64,000 nt of DNA from Pseudomonas delhiensis (GCF_900187975.1 NZ_FZPC01000013.1:122635-186634); one strand, 5' to 3'; counted from the first letter of the stretch, positions 8,147 through 18,895 are shown. The notes: generated by a model from the sequence alone, not told the origin. Made by a program: numbers and translations.

Positions 8147-9772
8147 CTAGAGGGTGGCGGCGGGCTCGACGATGACCTTGCGCATCATGCCGGCGGCCAT
8201 GTGGTAGATCAGGTGGCAGTGGAAGGCCCATTCGCCCAGGGCGTCGGCCGGCACGTCCACTTCCAGGGTGCTGCCGGGAGCGACGCTGACCACGTGCTTG
8301 AGCGGGTTGAAGCGGCCGTTGCCCTTGTCCAGCTGCATCCACATGCCGTGCAGGTGCATGGGGTGGGCCATCATGGTGTCGTTGACGAAGCGGATGCGCA
8401 CCCGCTCGCCGTACTTCAGGCGGATCGGTTCGGCCTCGGAGTACTTCCTGCCGTCGATGGACCAGAAGTAGCGCTCCATGTTGCCGGTCAGGCGGAACTC
8501 GATGCTGCGGTCCGGCGCGCGGTAGTCGGCGTAGGGGCGCATGGCCCTGAGGTCGGCGTAGACCAGCAGGCGGTCGCCCGGTTCGGCCGGCCGTGGCGCC
8601 AGGCCGCTGGCGGGGGCGTAGTCGGAACGCGGCGTGACGGCCAGCGCCGAGTGGTCCATGCCGGCCATGGCGGAATGGTCCATCCCGGCCATGCCCATGC
8701 CCGGATGATCCACCCCGCCATGGTCCATGCCCATGTCCGCCATGCTCAGCAGCGGCCGCGGGCGCAGCGCCGGCACCTCGCCCCGCATGCCTTCGCGCGG
8801 GGCCAGGGTGGCGCGGGCGTAGCCGCTGCGGTCCATGGCCTCGGCGAACACCGTGTAGGCGCGCGCGTCGGTGGGCTGGACGATGACGTCGTAGGTCTCG
8901 GCCACGGCGATGCGCAGTTCGTCCACCGTCACCGGCTGCACGTCGTTGCCGTCGGCCTGCACCACGGTCATCTTCAGGCCGGGGATGCGCACGTCGAAGT
9001 AGCTCATCCCCGAGCCGTTGATCAGCCGCAGGCGCACCCGCTCGCCGGGCCTGAACAGGCCGCTCCAGTTCTGCCGTGCATCGCGGCCGTTGACCAGGAA
9101 GCGGAAGCCGGAGATGTCGGCGACGTCGGTCGGCGTCATGCGCATGCCGCCCCAGTCCAGGCGGTCCTTCAGGGTGTTCCACCAGCCGTTGGCGCGGCCG
9201 TCGGCGATGAAATCGCCCAAGGTGCGCTGGTGCTGGTTGTAGTAGTCGCTCTGCTTCTTCAGGTTGGCGAAGATTTTTTCCGGCTTGCTGTCGTGCCAGT
9301 CGGCCAGCAACAGGGTGTATTCGCGGTCGTAGCTGTACGGCTCGCGCCCCTTCGGCTCGATCACCAGCGGGCCGTAGAGTCCCTCGACTTCCTGGAAGTC
9401 CGAGTGCGCGTGGTACCAGTAGGTGCCGGCCTGCTTCACCCTGAAGCGGTAGGTGAAGGTCTGCCCCGGCCCGATGCCGGGGAAGCTGATGCCCGGCACG
9501 CCGTCCTGGGTGTAGGGCAGGACCAGCCCGTGCCAGTGCAGCGAGGTGTCGCGGTCGAGGGTGTTGGTGACGCGGATCTCCACGTCCTCGCCCTCCCTGA
9601 AGCGCAGCTCCGGCGCCGGCGTCCGGCCGTTGACGGTCAGCGCCCGGCGCGTGCCATCGGACAGCTCCAGGCTGCCCTCGCCGATCTTCAGTTCGTATAC
9701 CCCGGCCTGGGCCAGGCAAGCGCCGCCCAGCAGCGCCGCGCCGAGCAGCGCGCGCAGTCCTTGTGCCTTCAT
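8147..9772 (-). CDS. copA: Multicopper oxidase CopA, copper resistance
   Basis: A 541-residue periplasmic multicopper oxidase. The four copper motifs are present: HWHG (79-82), HAHS (121-124), HPMHLHG in the last domain, and HCHLIYHM with H518, C519, H520, H524 and M529 as type 1/type 3 ligands. A Met/His-rich linker near 345-375 (MAGMDHSAMAGMDHS) can bind extra Cu(I). It should oxidise Cu(I) to Cu(II). The N-terminus MKAQGLRALLGAALLGG is a Sec-like signal with no twin arginine, although CopA/PcoA proteins are usually Tat substrates. The gene follows the cupredoxin by 15 bp and precedes copB, forming one operon. Confidence 0.94.
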   Translation of the reverse strand: MKAQGLRALLGAALLGGACLAQAGVYELKIGEGSLELSDGTRRALTVNGRTPAPELRFREGEDVEIRVTNTLDRDTSLHWHGLVLPYTQDGVPGISFPGIGPGQTFTYRFRVKQAGTYWYHAHSDFQEVEGLYGPLVIEPKGREPYSYDREYTLLLADWHDSKPEKIFANLKKQSDYYNQHQRTLGDFIADGRANGWWNTLKDRLDWGGMRMTPTDVADISGFRFLVNGRDARQNWSGLFRPGERVRLRLINGSGMSYFDVRIPGLKMTVVQADGNDVQPVTVDELRIAVAETYDVIVQPTDARAYTVFAEAMDRSGYARATLAPREGMRGEVPALRPRPLLSMADMGMDHGGVDHPGMGMAGMDHSAMAGMDHSALAVTPRSDYAPASGLAPRPAEPGDRLLVYADLRAMRPYADYRAPDRSIEFRLTGNMERYFWSIDGRKYSEAEPIRLKYGERVRIRFVNDTMMAHPMHLHGMWMQLDKGNGRFNPLKHVVSVAPGSTLEVDVPADALGEWAFHCHLIYHMAAGMMRKVIVEPAATL

Positions 9773-9787
9773 GGCCTCGCTCCGCGG

Positions 9788-10324
9788 TCAGGGTTCGACG
9801 GTCAGGCGGCCGACCATGCCGGCCTGGTAGTGGCCGGGGATGTTGCAGGCGAACTCCAGCTGGGTGGCCCTGGTGAAGGTCCAGGTCAGCTCGGCGGTCT
9901 TGCCCGGCTCCACCAGCACGCTGTTGGGGTCGTCGTGCTTCATCATCTTCGAATGGTCCATGCCGGCCATCTGGCCCATGCCGTGGCTCATGCCGGTGGG
10001 CGTGAGCATGCCCATCGCCTGCATCTGCTGCATTTCCTTCTGGTGCTCGGCGTGCATGGCGGCGTCGCCCAGGTTGAACTCGTGCAGCAGGCTGCCGGTG
10101 TTGTGGATGACGAAGCGCACCGTCTCGCCGGCCTTGACCTGCAGCGACTTGGGCTCGAAGTACATCTCGCCCAGGCTGATCTCGACGCTGCGGGTGGCCT
10201 GGGCGGCCGCGGCCGGCTTGCCGAAGTCGTACCCATGGCCGTGGCCGGCGTCGGCCAGGGCCGGCAGGGCGAAGGCGGCGGCGAGGCCGAGGATGGCGGT
10301 GTGGAAGAACTGGCGTGTACGCAT
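9788..10324 (-). CDS. Periplasmic cupredoxin (plastocyanin/azurin-like)
   Basis: A 178-residue exported blue-copper protein. After a signal peptide (cut near ALADAG) comes a His-rich patch GHGHGYDFG, then a cupredoxin fold with the type 1 ligands H81 (LLHEFNLGD) and C160, H165 and M170 ([11 protein letters not shown]). Between strands is a Met/His-rich insertion ([19 protein letters not shown]) that may bind copper. The start ATG has AGAGG upstream and a proper signal peptide; a longer frame exists but starts within the regulatory region. First gene of the copper operon and divergent from copR. It probably carries copper or electrons to CopA. Confidence 0.9.
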   Translation of the reverse strand: MRTRQFFHTAILGLAAAFALPALADAGHGHGYDFGKPAAAAQATRSVEISLGEMYFEPKSLQVKAGETVRFVIHNTGSLLHEFNLGDAAMHAEHQKEMQQMQAMGMLTPTGMSHGMGQMAGMDHSKMMKHDDPNSVLVEPGKTAELTWTFTRATQLEFACNIPGHYQAGMVGRLTVEP

Positions 10325-10394
10325 GCTGCGGACCTCTTGCGGATGATTGCCCCTCATGCTGCAGCCGGCCGCCTGCCGGCTGGCTGTCGGGAAG

Positions 10395-10410
10395 ATTACA
10401 GTTGTGTCAG
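10395..10410. promoter_or_regulatory. Candidate CopR binding site (cop box)
   Basis: ATTACAGTTGTGTCAG lies in the 152 bp between the divergent cupredoxin and copR genes. It matches the CusR/CopR-type consensus ATGACAA-NN-TTGTCAT at 10 of 14 defined positions, counted by eye. The site could serve both directions. Confidence 0.5.
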
Positions 10411-10476
10411 CTTGGCGGCGCCAGCGGCCGCGCTGGATACAATGGGCGGCGTACCCGTCCGCCACGGAGAGCCATC

Positions 10477-11157
10477 TTGAAACTGCTGATCGTCGAAGAC
10501 GAACCCCGCATCGGCCAGTACCTGCGCCAGGGCCTGAGCGAGGCCGGCTATGCCGTGGACCTCTGCGGCGACGGCGCCGAGGGCGAGCAGCTGGCGCTAT
10601 CCGGCGACTACGACCTGGCGATCCTCGACGTCATGCTGCCCGGCCGCGACGGCTGGCAGATACTGCGCGCCGTGCGCCAGGCCGGCCTGGCCCTGCCGGT
10701 GCTGTTCCTCACCGCCCGCGACGCCGTGGAGGACCGCGTGCGCGGCCTGGAACAGGGCGCCGACGACTACCTGGTCAAGCCCTTCGCCTTCGTCGAACTG
10801 CTGGCCCGCGTGCGCACCCTGCTGCGCCGCGGCGGCCAGCAGCTGCAGGAGACCGTGCTGCAACTGGCCGACCTGGAGCTGGACCTGCTGCGCCGCCGGG
10901 TGCAGCGCGGCGGCCGGCGCATCGAGCTGACCGCCAAGGAGTTCGCCCTGCTGGAGCTGCTGCTGCGCCGCCACGGCGAGGTGCTGCCCAAGTCGCTGAT
11001 CGCCTCCCAGGTCTGGGACATGAACTTCGACAGCGACACCAACGTCATCGAGGTGGCCATCCGCCGCCTGCGCGCCAAGGTCGACGACGACTTCCCGCAG
11101 CGCCTGATCCACACCGTGCGCGGCATGGGCTACGTGCTCGAAGAGCGGGCGCCGTGA
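10477..11157 (+). CDS. copR: Copper-responsive response regulator CopR (OmpR family)
   Basis: A 226-residue OmpR-type regulator. The receiver domain has the acidic pair E8-D9, phospho-acceptor D51 ([11 protein letters not shown]), T79 and K101 (DDYLVKPF); the winged-helix DNA-binding domain covers about 125-222 and ends in the typical [11 protein letters not shown]. The start is a TTG, chosen because GGAGA lies upstream and the receiver domain begins immediately (LKLLIVEDE); upstream in-frame sequence is not protein-like. The stop overlaps the start of copS by 4 bp (GTGA). It should activate the divergent copper genes when phosphorylated by CopS. Confidence 0.93.
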   Translation: MKLLIVEDEPRIGQYLRQGLSEAGYAVDLCGDGAEGEQLALSGDYDLAILDVMLPGRDGWQILRAVRQAGLALPVLFLTARDAVEDRVRGLEQGADDYLVKPFAFVELLARVRTLLRRGGQQLQETVLQLADLELDLLRRRVQRGGRRIELTAKEFALLELLLRRHGEVLPKSLIASQVWDMNFDSDTNVIEVAIRRLRAKVDDDFPQRLIHTVRGMGYVLEERAP

Positions 11158-12488
11158 GCGCCGCCGCGCGGGTTTCGCTGGGCGCCCGCCTGAGCCTGCT
11201 GTTCGCCGCCTGCACCGCGGCCATCTCGCTGATCGCCGGGGCCGTGTTCAGCCGCGCCAGCGAGGCGCATTTCATCGAGCTGGACCGCCAGGTGATGGCC
11301 GGCCGCCTGCCGTTCTTCCGCGAGCTGCTCGCCCCGGTGCGCGACCCCGCCGGCCTGGCCACGCAACGCGGGGCGCTGGAGCACGAGCTGACCCGCCACC
11401 CGGACCTGGGCGTGCGCCTGGAAGGCCCCGACGGCCGGCGCTGGCTGGACGAGCCGCCACGCATGAGCAACGGCATGGAGGGCATGGGCGAAAGGCCGGC
11501 CTACCGCGAGATGCGCGTGCCGCTGGACGCCACCGAGCCCGCCGGGCGCCAGCTCACCCTGGTGCTGGACATCACCCACCACCAGCACTTCCTCGGCCAC
11601 ATGCAGCAGCTGATCTGGCTGACCATGGGCCTCTCCGCCCTGGCCACCGCCCTGCTCGGCGCCTGGGCCACCCGCGCCAGCCTGCGCCCGCTGCGGCGCA
11701 TGCGCGAGGTGGCGGCGCAGGTGTCGGCGCAGTCGCTGACCACCCGCCTGGACGCCAGCCGCCTGCCCGCGGAACTGCGCGGCCTGGCCAGCGAGCTGAA
11801 TGCCATGCTGGCGCGCCTGGAGGAGGCCTTCCAGCGCCTGTCGGCGTTCTCCGCGGACATCGCCCACGAACTGCGCACCCCGCTCACCGCGCTGCTGACG
11901 CAGACCCAGGTGGTGCTGTCGCGCCCGCGCGGCGGCGACGACTACCGCGAGGCGCTGCACGGCAACCTGGAGGAACTGCAGCGGCTGACCGCCATGGTCA
12001 ACGACATGCTGTTGCTGGCCAAGGCCGACCACGGCCTGCTGGCCCCCGGGCGCGACAGCCTGGACCTGGCCGGGGAAGTGGATGCCCTGCTGGAGTTCTA
12101 CGCGCCGCTGGCCGAGGACCAGGGCATCCGCCTGGAGCGCGAGGGCCAGGCACGTGTGCGCGGCGACCGCGGCATGCTGCGCCGGGTGCTGGCCAACCTG
12201 CTGGACAACGCCCTGCGCTTCACCCCCGCTGGCGGCGCCATCCGCGTGCGCCTGCGGCCCGGCCAGGTCAGCGTGGAGAACCAGGGCCCGGCCATCCCCG
12301 CCGAGCAGTTGCCAAGGCTGTTCGACCGCTTCCACCACCGCGAACCGGCCCAGCGCGAGGGCCAGGGCGTGCACGCCGGGCTCGGCCTGGCGATCTGCCG
12401 CTCCATCGTCCAGGCCCACGGCGGCGGCATCCGCGCCGAATCGGCAGACGGCTGGACACGCTTCGTCATCGAACTGCCGGAAGCGTAG
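11154..12488 (+). CDS. copS: Copper-sensing histidine kinase CopS
   Basis: A 444-residue membrane kinase starting at a GTG that overlaps the copR stop. It has transmembrane helices at about 12-32 and 152-172, a periplasmic sensor between them, a HAMP linker, the H-box [12 protein letters not shown] with H238, an N-box (LLDNALRF) and ATP-lid motifs (GLGLAICR). The sensor domain contains MSNGMEGMG (104-112) and HHQHFLGHM near its membrane end, plausible Cu(I)/Ag(I) ligands. The stop codon TAG is part of the adjoining hairpin repeat. Confidence 0.92.
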   Translation: MSAAARVSLGARLSLLFAACTAAISLIAGAVFSRASEAHFIELDRQVMAGRLPFFRELLAPVRDPAGLATQRGALEHELTRHPDLGVRLEGPDGRRWLDEPPRMSNGMEGMGERPAYREMRVPLDATEPAGRQLTLVLDITHHQHFLGHMQQLIWLTMGLSALATALLGAWATRASLRPLRRMREVAAQVSAQSLTTRLDASRLPAELRGLASELNAMLARLEEAFQRLSAFSADIAHELRTPLTALLTQTQVVLSRPRGGDDYREALHGNLEELQRLTAMVNDMLLLAKADHGLLAPGRDSLDLAGEVDALLEFYAPLAEDQGIRLEREGQARVRGDRGMLRRVLANLLDNALRFTPAGGAIRVRLRPGQVSVENQGPAIPAEQLPRLFDRFHHREPAQREGQGVHAGLGLAICRSIVQAHGGGIRAESADGWTRFVIELPEA

Positions 12489-12613
12489 GGCGTATAACCG
12501 TTCGCGGTTATACGCCGCTACACCCAAGATCACAGCCCGCGCCCAGGTCAACCCCGGAGCCGCCCAGGGCCACGGCCAGGCGGCGGATAACGCGGAGCGT
12601 TATTCGCCCTACG
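12485..12613. repeat. Pair of ATAAC/GTTAT hairpins after copS
   Basis: The first hairpin has arms GGCGTATAACCG and CGGTTATACGCC around TTCG; its leading GTAGGGCG contains the copS stop TAG. The second, near 12582-12613, has arms GGCGGATAACGC and GCGTTATTCGCC around GGA and ends in CCTACG. Between copS and the PhzF-like gene nothing else is seen. Confidence 0.85.
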
Positions 12614-12663
12614 CCGAGCCCACCTGCAACGTAGTTACCCCACCCATGGCATGGCGGCGTGCT

Positions 12664-13449
12664 TCAGATCACCAGCCGCCCGCTCGCCACCAGCCGCGCC
12701 TGGCCGGCGATGCGCACGCGGTCGCCCTCCAGCCGGCACCACAGCTCGCCGCCGCGGGCCGAGCACTGCAAGGCGCGCATCTGCAGCTTGCTCAGGCGCT
12801 GCGACCAGTAGGGAATCAGGCAGCAGTGGGCGGCGCCGGTCACTGGGTCCTCGTTGATGCCGATGGCCGGGGCGAAGAAGCGCGAGACGAAGTCGTGGTC
12901 GCCCTCCCCCCGCGCGGTGACGATCACCCCCAGGTACGGCAGCCGGGCCAGGGCGACGAAGTCCGGCTTGCAGGCGCGCACCGCTTCCTCCGACTCCAGC
13001 AGCACCATCAGGTGCGCCGTGGTGCTGAGCGCGTCGACCACCGGCAGGCCCAGGGCCTGCTCCAGCTCCACGGTGCTGCCCGCCTCGCGGGGCGGCTGCG
13101 CCGGGAAGTCCAGGGCCAGGCGCTGGTCCTCGCGGTACACCCGCAGCGGGCCGGACAGCGAGTTCAGCTCCAGGCGCTCGCCCGGCTCGCCGAACACCTC
13201 GAACAGCACGTGGGCGCTGGCCAGGGTGGCGTGGCCGCACAGCGGCACCTCGGCCGTCGGGGTGAACCAGCGGATGCGCCAGCCATCGGCCTCGCGGACC
13301 AGGAAGGCGGTCTCGGACAGGTTGTGCTCGGCGGCGATGTTCTGCATCAGCTCGTCGGCCAGCCAGGCATCCAGGCGGTAGACCATCGCCGGGTTGCCGG
13401 CGAACGGACGGCGGGTGAAGGCATCGACCTGGTGGAATTCGAGCTGCAT
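12664..13449 (-). CDS. PhzF-family isomerase/epimerase
   Basis: A 261-residue PhzF-fold protein (two related halves of the diaminopimelate epimerase type). The family motifs are present: GNPAMVY near 18-24, NLSETAFL with the catalytic glutamate E46, GHATLASAH, and EDPVTGAAHC in the second half. The start was moved to an internal ATG preceded by AGGAGA. Genuine PhzF works in phenazine synthesis, but there is no phz cluster here. It is a stand-alone homologue of unknown substrate; related proteins isomerise small amino-acid-like compounds. Confidence 0.88.
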   Translation of the reverse strand: MQLEFHQVDAFTRRPFAGNPAMVYRLDAWLADELMQNIAAEHNLSETAFLVREADGWRIRWFTPTAEVPLCGHATLASAHVLFEVFGEPGERLELNSLSGPLRVYREDQRLALDFPAQPPREAGSTVELEQALGLPVVDALSTTAHLMVLLESEEAVRACKPDFVALARLPYLGVIVTARGEGDHDFVSRFFAPAIGINEDPVTGAAHCCLIPYWSQRLSKLQMRALQCSARGGELWCRLEGDRVRIAGQARLVASGRLVI

Positions 13450-13542
13450 GGCGTTCTCCTTTGAGTGGGGTTCCAGCATGCCGCCCCGAACGCTCGGCGC
13501 TGCTATACAGTGTGCGACTTTCGCATCGGCACAGTCGCGCCC

Positions 13543-14013
13543 TCAGGCCCGGCCGATGGCGGCGAAGCTGGCCGCGGTCAGGCCGGCCAGGGTCTCGGCG
13601 CTCAGCTCCACCTCCAGGCCGCGGCGCCCGGCGCTGACGTGGATGCTCGGGTACTGCCGGGCGGACTCGTCGATGAAGGTGCGCAGGCGCTTCTTCTGCC
13701 CCAGCGGGCTGATGCCGCCGACCAGGTAGCCGGTGGCGCGCTGGGCGGCGCCGGGGTCGGCCATGTCGGCCTTCTTGGCCCCGGCGGCGTGGGCCAGGGC
13801 CTTCAGGTCGAGGCTGCCGGCCACCGGCACCACGGCCACCAGCAGCTCGCCCTTCTCGGTGGCGGCGAGCAGCGTCTTGAACACCCGCGCCGGCTCCAGG
13901 CCGAGCTTCTCGGCAGCTTCCAGGCCGTAGGACGGCGCCTTGGGGTCGTGTTCGTAGCTCAGCACGCGGTGCTCGGCGCGGGCCTTCTTCAGCAGGTCGA
14001 TGGCGGGGGTCAT
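13543..14013 (-). CDS. ybaK: Cys-tRNA(Pro) deacylase YbaK/EbsC
   Basis: A 156-residue YbaK-type trans-editing protein that hydrolyses Cys-tRNA(Pro) made in error by prolyl-tRNA synthetase. The essential lysine K46 is in ARVFKTLLA, and the family blocks VPVAGSLDLKALA and GYLVGGISPLGQKK are present. An internal ATG was used as start: it gives the normal family length, while a longer frame adds an unrelated N-terminus. No strong ribosome-binding site is seen. It reads away from glpK across a 161-bp gap. Confidence 0.92.
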   Translation of the reverse strand: MTPAIDLLKKARAEHRVLSYEHDPKAPSYGLEAAEKLGLEPARVFKTLLAATEKGELLVAVVPVAGSLDLKALAHAAGAKKADMADPGAAQRATGYLVGGISPLGQKKRLRTFIDESARQYPSIHVSAGRRGLEVELSAETLAGLTAASFAAIGRA

Positions 14014-14174
14014 GACGGTCCGGGCTCTGTCCGTGAACGATGCCCAAGCATAGCAAGGGCAGGCGGCCGAATCCGCCACCGCCGCCTGCGCGCACGGCCC
14101 TTCACCCGGCGCGCGGAATGGCCTAAGGTCGCAGACGACCCGGGCTCTGCCGGATGCAGCACAAGGCCAACGTC

Positions 14175-15689
<1,515 letters not shown>

Positions 15690-15697
15690 AAGCGACG

Positions 15698-15849
15698 TGG
15701 GGCGTACAACCGTTCGTGGTTGTACGCCGATGTGCCCGGGTCCGCAGGTCGGGACCGGAGCGCCCGAGACAGGGGCTCCGGGTTCGAAACCGCGGCGCCC
15801 CGGGCCAAGGTCAGGCGGCGGATAACCGCGAACGGTTATTCGCCCTACG
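15698..15849. repeat. Hairpin pair between glpK and dnaQ
   Basis: The left hairpin has arms GGCGTACAACC and GGTTGTACGCC; compared with its relatives a T-A pair has become C-G on both arms. The right has arms GGCGGATAACCG and CGGTTATTCGCC with a CGAA loop, and its tail CCCTACG contains, on the minus strand, the TAG stop of dnaQ. No gene lies in between. Confidence 0.85.
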
Positions 15850-16582
15850 CCTCAGGGGCTTCCAGTTGCGCCCACAGCGAGGGGGCGCCGGCGGACTTTT
15901 CCACCGCGGCGAGGCGCGCGGCGTGGGCCGCCCGTTCCTCTTCGCTGGCGCGGATCACCCGGGTCAGCGCGCGGCCGGCCGCCAGGCGGCGGATCGGGCT
16001 GGCCTGCGGGCGGCCGCTGCCGTCGCCCTCGGCGCCCTGGCCGGCCAGCGACAGGCTGGTCTGGCCACCGGTCATCGCCAGGTAGACGTCGGCGAGGATC
16101 TCGGCGTCGAGCAGTGCGCCGTGCAGGTCGCGGCCGGAGTTGTCGACGCCGTAGCGCTTGCACAGGGCGTCGAGGTTGTTGCGCTGCCCCGGGTGGCGCT
16201 CGCGGGCCATCATCAGGGTGTCGAGCACCGAGCAGTACTCGGCGACGTCGGCGCGCTCGCTCTGCCCCAGCAGGGCGAACTCGTTGTTGATGAAGCCGAT
16301 GTCGAACGCCGCGTTGTGGATGATCAACTGGGCGCCGGTGATGAACTCGAAGAACTCGTCGGCCACCTCGCGGAAGCGCGGCTTGTCCTTGACGAACTCG
16401 TTGGTGATGCCGTGGACCGCGATGGCGCCTTCGTCGATCTCGCGGTCGGGCTGCAGGTAGACGTGGAAGTGGCGGCCGGTGAGGCGGCGGCCTTCCAGCT
16501 CGACGCAGCCGATCTCGATGATCCGGTGGCCATCGGTGACCGGCATGCCGGTGGTTTCGGTATCCAGTACGACGCTGCGCAT
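15845..16582 (-). CDS. dnaQ: DNA polymerase III epsilon subunit (3'-5' proofreading exonuclease)
   Basis: A 245-residue DnaQ. Exo I has D7 and E9 in LDTETTG, Exo II D94 in HNAAFDIGF and Exo III H154 and D159 in HGALLDAE, so it is a complete DEDDh proofreading exonuclease. QTSLSL at 175-180 fits the beta-clamp-binding motif of epsilon, and the remaining C-terminal tail should bind the alpha subunit. AAGGT precedes the start. It follows rnhA by 54 bp in the same direction, the usual rnhA-dnaQ pair. The TAG stop is supplied by a repeat. Confidence 0.96.
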   Translation of the reverse strand: MRSVVLDTETTGMPVTDGHRIIEIGCVELEGRRLTGRHFHVYLQPDREIDEGAIAVHGITNEFVKDKPRFREVADEFFEFITGAQLIIHNAAFDIGFINNEFALLGQSERADVAEYCSVLDTLMMARERHPGQRNNLDALCKRYGVDNSGRDLHGALLDAEILADVYLAMTGGQTSLSLAGQGAEGDGSGRPQASPIRRLAAGRALTRVIRASEEERAAHAARLAAVEKSAGAPSLWAQLEAPEA

Positions 16583-16636
16583 TTCGTGACCTTGTTGCTT
16601 TGACTAGGGAGGCGCCCGCGGGCGCCCGTTGCAATT

Positions 16637-17083
16637 TCAGCGCGGCAGTTCGGCGACGCCACGGTTGGCGAGCATGTCGGCGCGCTCGTTGCCGGGGTGC
16701 CCGGTGTGGCCGCGCACCCACTGCCATTCGACATTATGCCGGTTGACCTGCTCGTCCAGCGCCTGCCACAGGTCGGCATTCTTCACCGGCTGCTTGGCGG
16801 CGGTCTTCCAGCCGCGCTTCTTCCAGTTCGGCAGCCATTCCTTGATGCCTTTCATCACGTACTCGGAGTCGGTGACCAGGCGGATCTCGCAGGGCCGCTT
16901 GAGCGCCGCCAGGGCCATGATGGCCGCCGTCAGCTCCATGCGGTTGTTGGTGGTCTCCGGCTCGCCGCCCCAGAGTTCGCGCTCGGCGCCCTTGTAGAAC
17001 AGCACAGCGCCCCAGCCACCGCGGCCGGGGTTGCCCTTGCAGGCGCCGTCGGTATAGATGACGACCTTCTCTTCTTCGCTCAT
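16637..17083 (-). CDS. rnhA: Ribonuclease HI
   Basis: A 148-residue type 1 RNase H that cuts RNA in RNA-DNA hybrids. The four acidic residues are D12 ([11 protein letters not shown]), E50 (NNRMEL), D72 (VTDSEYV) and D136 (GNERADMLA), with H126 in the flexible loop [14 protein letters not shown] precedes the ATG. It lies between the methyltransferase gene and dnaQ, all leftward. Confidence 0.97.
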   Translation of the reverse strand: MSEEEKVVIYTDGACKGNPGRGGWGAVLFYKGAERELWGGEPETTNNRMELTAAIMALAALKRPCEIRLVTDSEYVMKGIKEWLPNWKKRGWKTAAKQPVKNADLWQALDEQVNRHNVEWQWVRGHTGHPGNERADMLANRGVAELPR

Positions 17084-17152
17084 ATCACCTTCAGTACGGC
17101 CCGCGGCGTCCCGCCCCGGGAAGGTGGCACGAGGGACTGGCGAGGGCCGTCG

Positions 17153-17911
17153 CTAGATTTCGGAATCCCGCCGGCTGACCTTGGCCACCGGCAGCGGCAC
17201 CAGTTGGCCGCGGGCCTCGCGGCGGGCCTGGCGCAACGGCCGCAGGCCGACCACCAGCTTGCGCGCCACCAGCAGGTAGAAGCCGGCGCCGGTGCCCTTC
17301 AGGCCCTTGTCCCAGCTCTCCAGGCGTTGCAGACGCGCCTGCCAGGCAGCCGAGGCAAGCGGCGGACGATAGCACCCGAAGCGGCGTTTCTCCAGCGCGA
17401 AGCCCAGCAGGTTGAGCCAGTCGCACACCCGCCCGGGGGAAATGCAGCGCGCCCGGCCCAGGCCGTCGGAGGCGAAATGGTGCCGCAGGCCCCAGGCGCT
17501 GCGCGGGTTGACGCCGATCACCAGCAGGTGCCCGCCGGGCCGCACGCTGCGCGCGGCCTCGCGCAGCAGGCGGTGCGGCGACAGGCAGAAGTCCAGGCCG
17601 TGCTGCAGCAGCACCACGTCGGCGGCGTGCTCGCCCAGCGGCCAGGCGCATTCGTCGCAGGCGATCTCCACGCCCGGCAGCGGCGGCCCCAGGCGCACGC
17701 CGCGCTGGATGTTGCCGGTGCTCTCCGGCAGCTCGGCGTGCGGGCCGTAGTGCACCAGGTAGCCGCCGAAGTAGCGCTGCAGCTCGTCGCAGAGCAGGCG
17801 CTGCTCCTCGGCCAGCATCATCGCGCCCAGCGGCCCGGCGAACCAGTCGCGCGCCTCGGCGATCAGCTCCAGCCAGTCGGCATCGGCCTGGGCGAAGGCT
17901 TCTCGTTCCAT
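17153..17911 (-). CDS. Class I SAM-dependent methyltransferase-like protein
   Basis: A 252-residue protein conserved next to gloB and rnhA in Pseudomonas. The middle has DVVLLQHGLDFCLSPHRLL and VRPGGHLLVIGVNP, the post-I to motif III region of class I methyltransferases. The glycine-rich motif I that normally holds SAM is hard to see: the expected stretch reads RGVRLGPPLPG. The C-terminus is basic. An internal ATG preceded by GGTGAG is used as start. The substrate is not known; the degenerate motif I leaves open whether it methylates anything. Confidence 0.82.
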   Translation of the reverse strand: MEREAFAQADADWLELIAEARDWFAGPLGAMMLAEEQRLLCDELQRYFGGYLVHYGPHAELPESTGNIQRGVRLGPPLPGVEIACDECAWPLGEHAADVVLLQHGLDFCLSPHRLLREAARSVRPGGHLLVIGVNPRSAWGLRHHFASDGLGRARCISPGRVCDWLNLLGFALEKRRFGCYRPPLASAAWQARLQRLESWDKGLKGTGAGFYLLVARKLVVGLRPLRQARREARGQLVPLPVAKVSRRDSEI

Positions 17912-18036
17912 TCTCACCACCCCCTGAAACAGGTTGGCTGCCGCCGCCGGGAAGGCGGGCGACGCCCTTCGGCGAACACAGGACGGCACATTCGCACTAC
18001 TATGCGCCAACCTATTCCGCTTAGCGACATCCGGCC

Positions 18037-18816
18037 ATGATACAGATCGACGCGCTGCCCGCCTTTTCCGATAACTACATCTGGCTGTTGCAGGATGTGA
18101 CCACGCAGACCTGCGCGGTGGTCGACCCGGGCGACGCCGCGCCGGTCGAGGCCTGGCTGGCCGCGCACCCGGGCTGGCGCCTGGCCACCATCCTGGTCAC
18201 CCACCACCACCAGGACCACGTCGGCGGCGTGGCGCGCCTGAAACAGACCAGCGGCGCCCGCGTGCTGGGCCCGGCCGGCGAGCGCATCCCGGCCATCGAC
18301 CAGGCGCTGCAGGGCGGCGACCAGGTCCAGGTGCTGGGCCTGGACTTCGAGGTGATCGAGGTGCCCGGCCACACCCTCGGGCACATCGCCTACTACCACG
18401 CCGACACCGACGCGCCCCTGCTGTTCTGTGGCGACACCCTGTTCGCCGGCGGCTGCGGCCGCCTGTTCGAGGGCACCCCGGCGCAGATGCACGCCTCCCT
18501 GGGCCGCCTCGCCGCGCTGCCGGGCGCCACCGGCGTGTACTGCGCCCACGAGTACACCCTGGGCAACCTGCGCTTCGCCCGCGCGGTGGAGCCCGGCAAC
18601 GCCGAGCTGGCCGCGCGCTTCGACGAGGTCGCCGCCTGGCGCGAGCAGGGCCGCATCAGCCTGCCCTCGACCATCGCCCTGGAACGGGCCACCAACCCCT
18701 TCCTGCGCACCTCGGAAAGCAGCGTGAAAAAAGCCGCCGACGAGCGGAACGGCGGGCCGACAGCCAGCCCCGCAGAGGTTTTTGCGGTCATTCGGCAATG
18801 GAAAGATAAATTCTGA
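18037..18816 (+). CDS. gloB: Hydroxyacylglutathione hydrolase (glyoxalase II)
   Basis: A 259-residue metallo-beta-lactamase-fold hydrolase that splits S-lactoylglutathione into D-lactate and glutathione in methylglyoxal detoxification. The metal motif [10 protein letters not shown] supplies H56, H58, D60 and H61; further ligands come from [15 protein letters not shown] and AHEYTLGNL, the last also a glutathione-binding segment. It is divergent from the methyltransferase gene with about 125 bp between the starts. Confidence 0.96.
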   Translation: MIQIDALPAFSDNYIWLLQDVTTQTCAVVDPGDAAPVEAWLAAHPGWRLATILVTHHHQDHVGGVARLKQTSGARVLGPAGERIPAIDQALQGGDQVQVLGLDFEVIEVPGHTLGHIAYYHADTDAPLLFCGDTLFAGGCGRLFEGTPAQMHASLGRLAALPGATGVYCAHEYTLGNLRFARAVEPGNAELAARFDEVAAWREQGRISLPSTIALERATNPFLRTSESSVKKAADERNGGPTASPAEVFAVIRQWKDKF

Positions 18817-18830
18817 GGTCTGGCGAAATC

Positions 18831-18859
18831 TTGACCACGTCCGGCGCGGTTTCTAGAAT
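18831..18859 (+). promoter_or_regulatory. Sigma-70 promoter of mltD
   Basis: TTGACC (18831-18836), a 17-bp spacer and TAGAAT (18854-18859) lie in the gap between gloB and mltD. The predicted transcription start is about 30 bases before the mltD ATG, so mltD can be read independently of gloB. Confidence 0.7.
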
Positions 18860-18895
18860 CCCCGAAATTTTTACCCTGGACAAAGTCATCCGCCA

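Noticed and set aside
12664..13449. Part of a phenazine cluster
   Set aside because: Only a PhzF-fold homologue is present; no other phz gene lies nearby.
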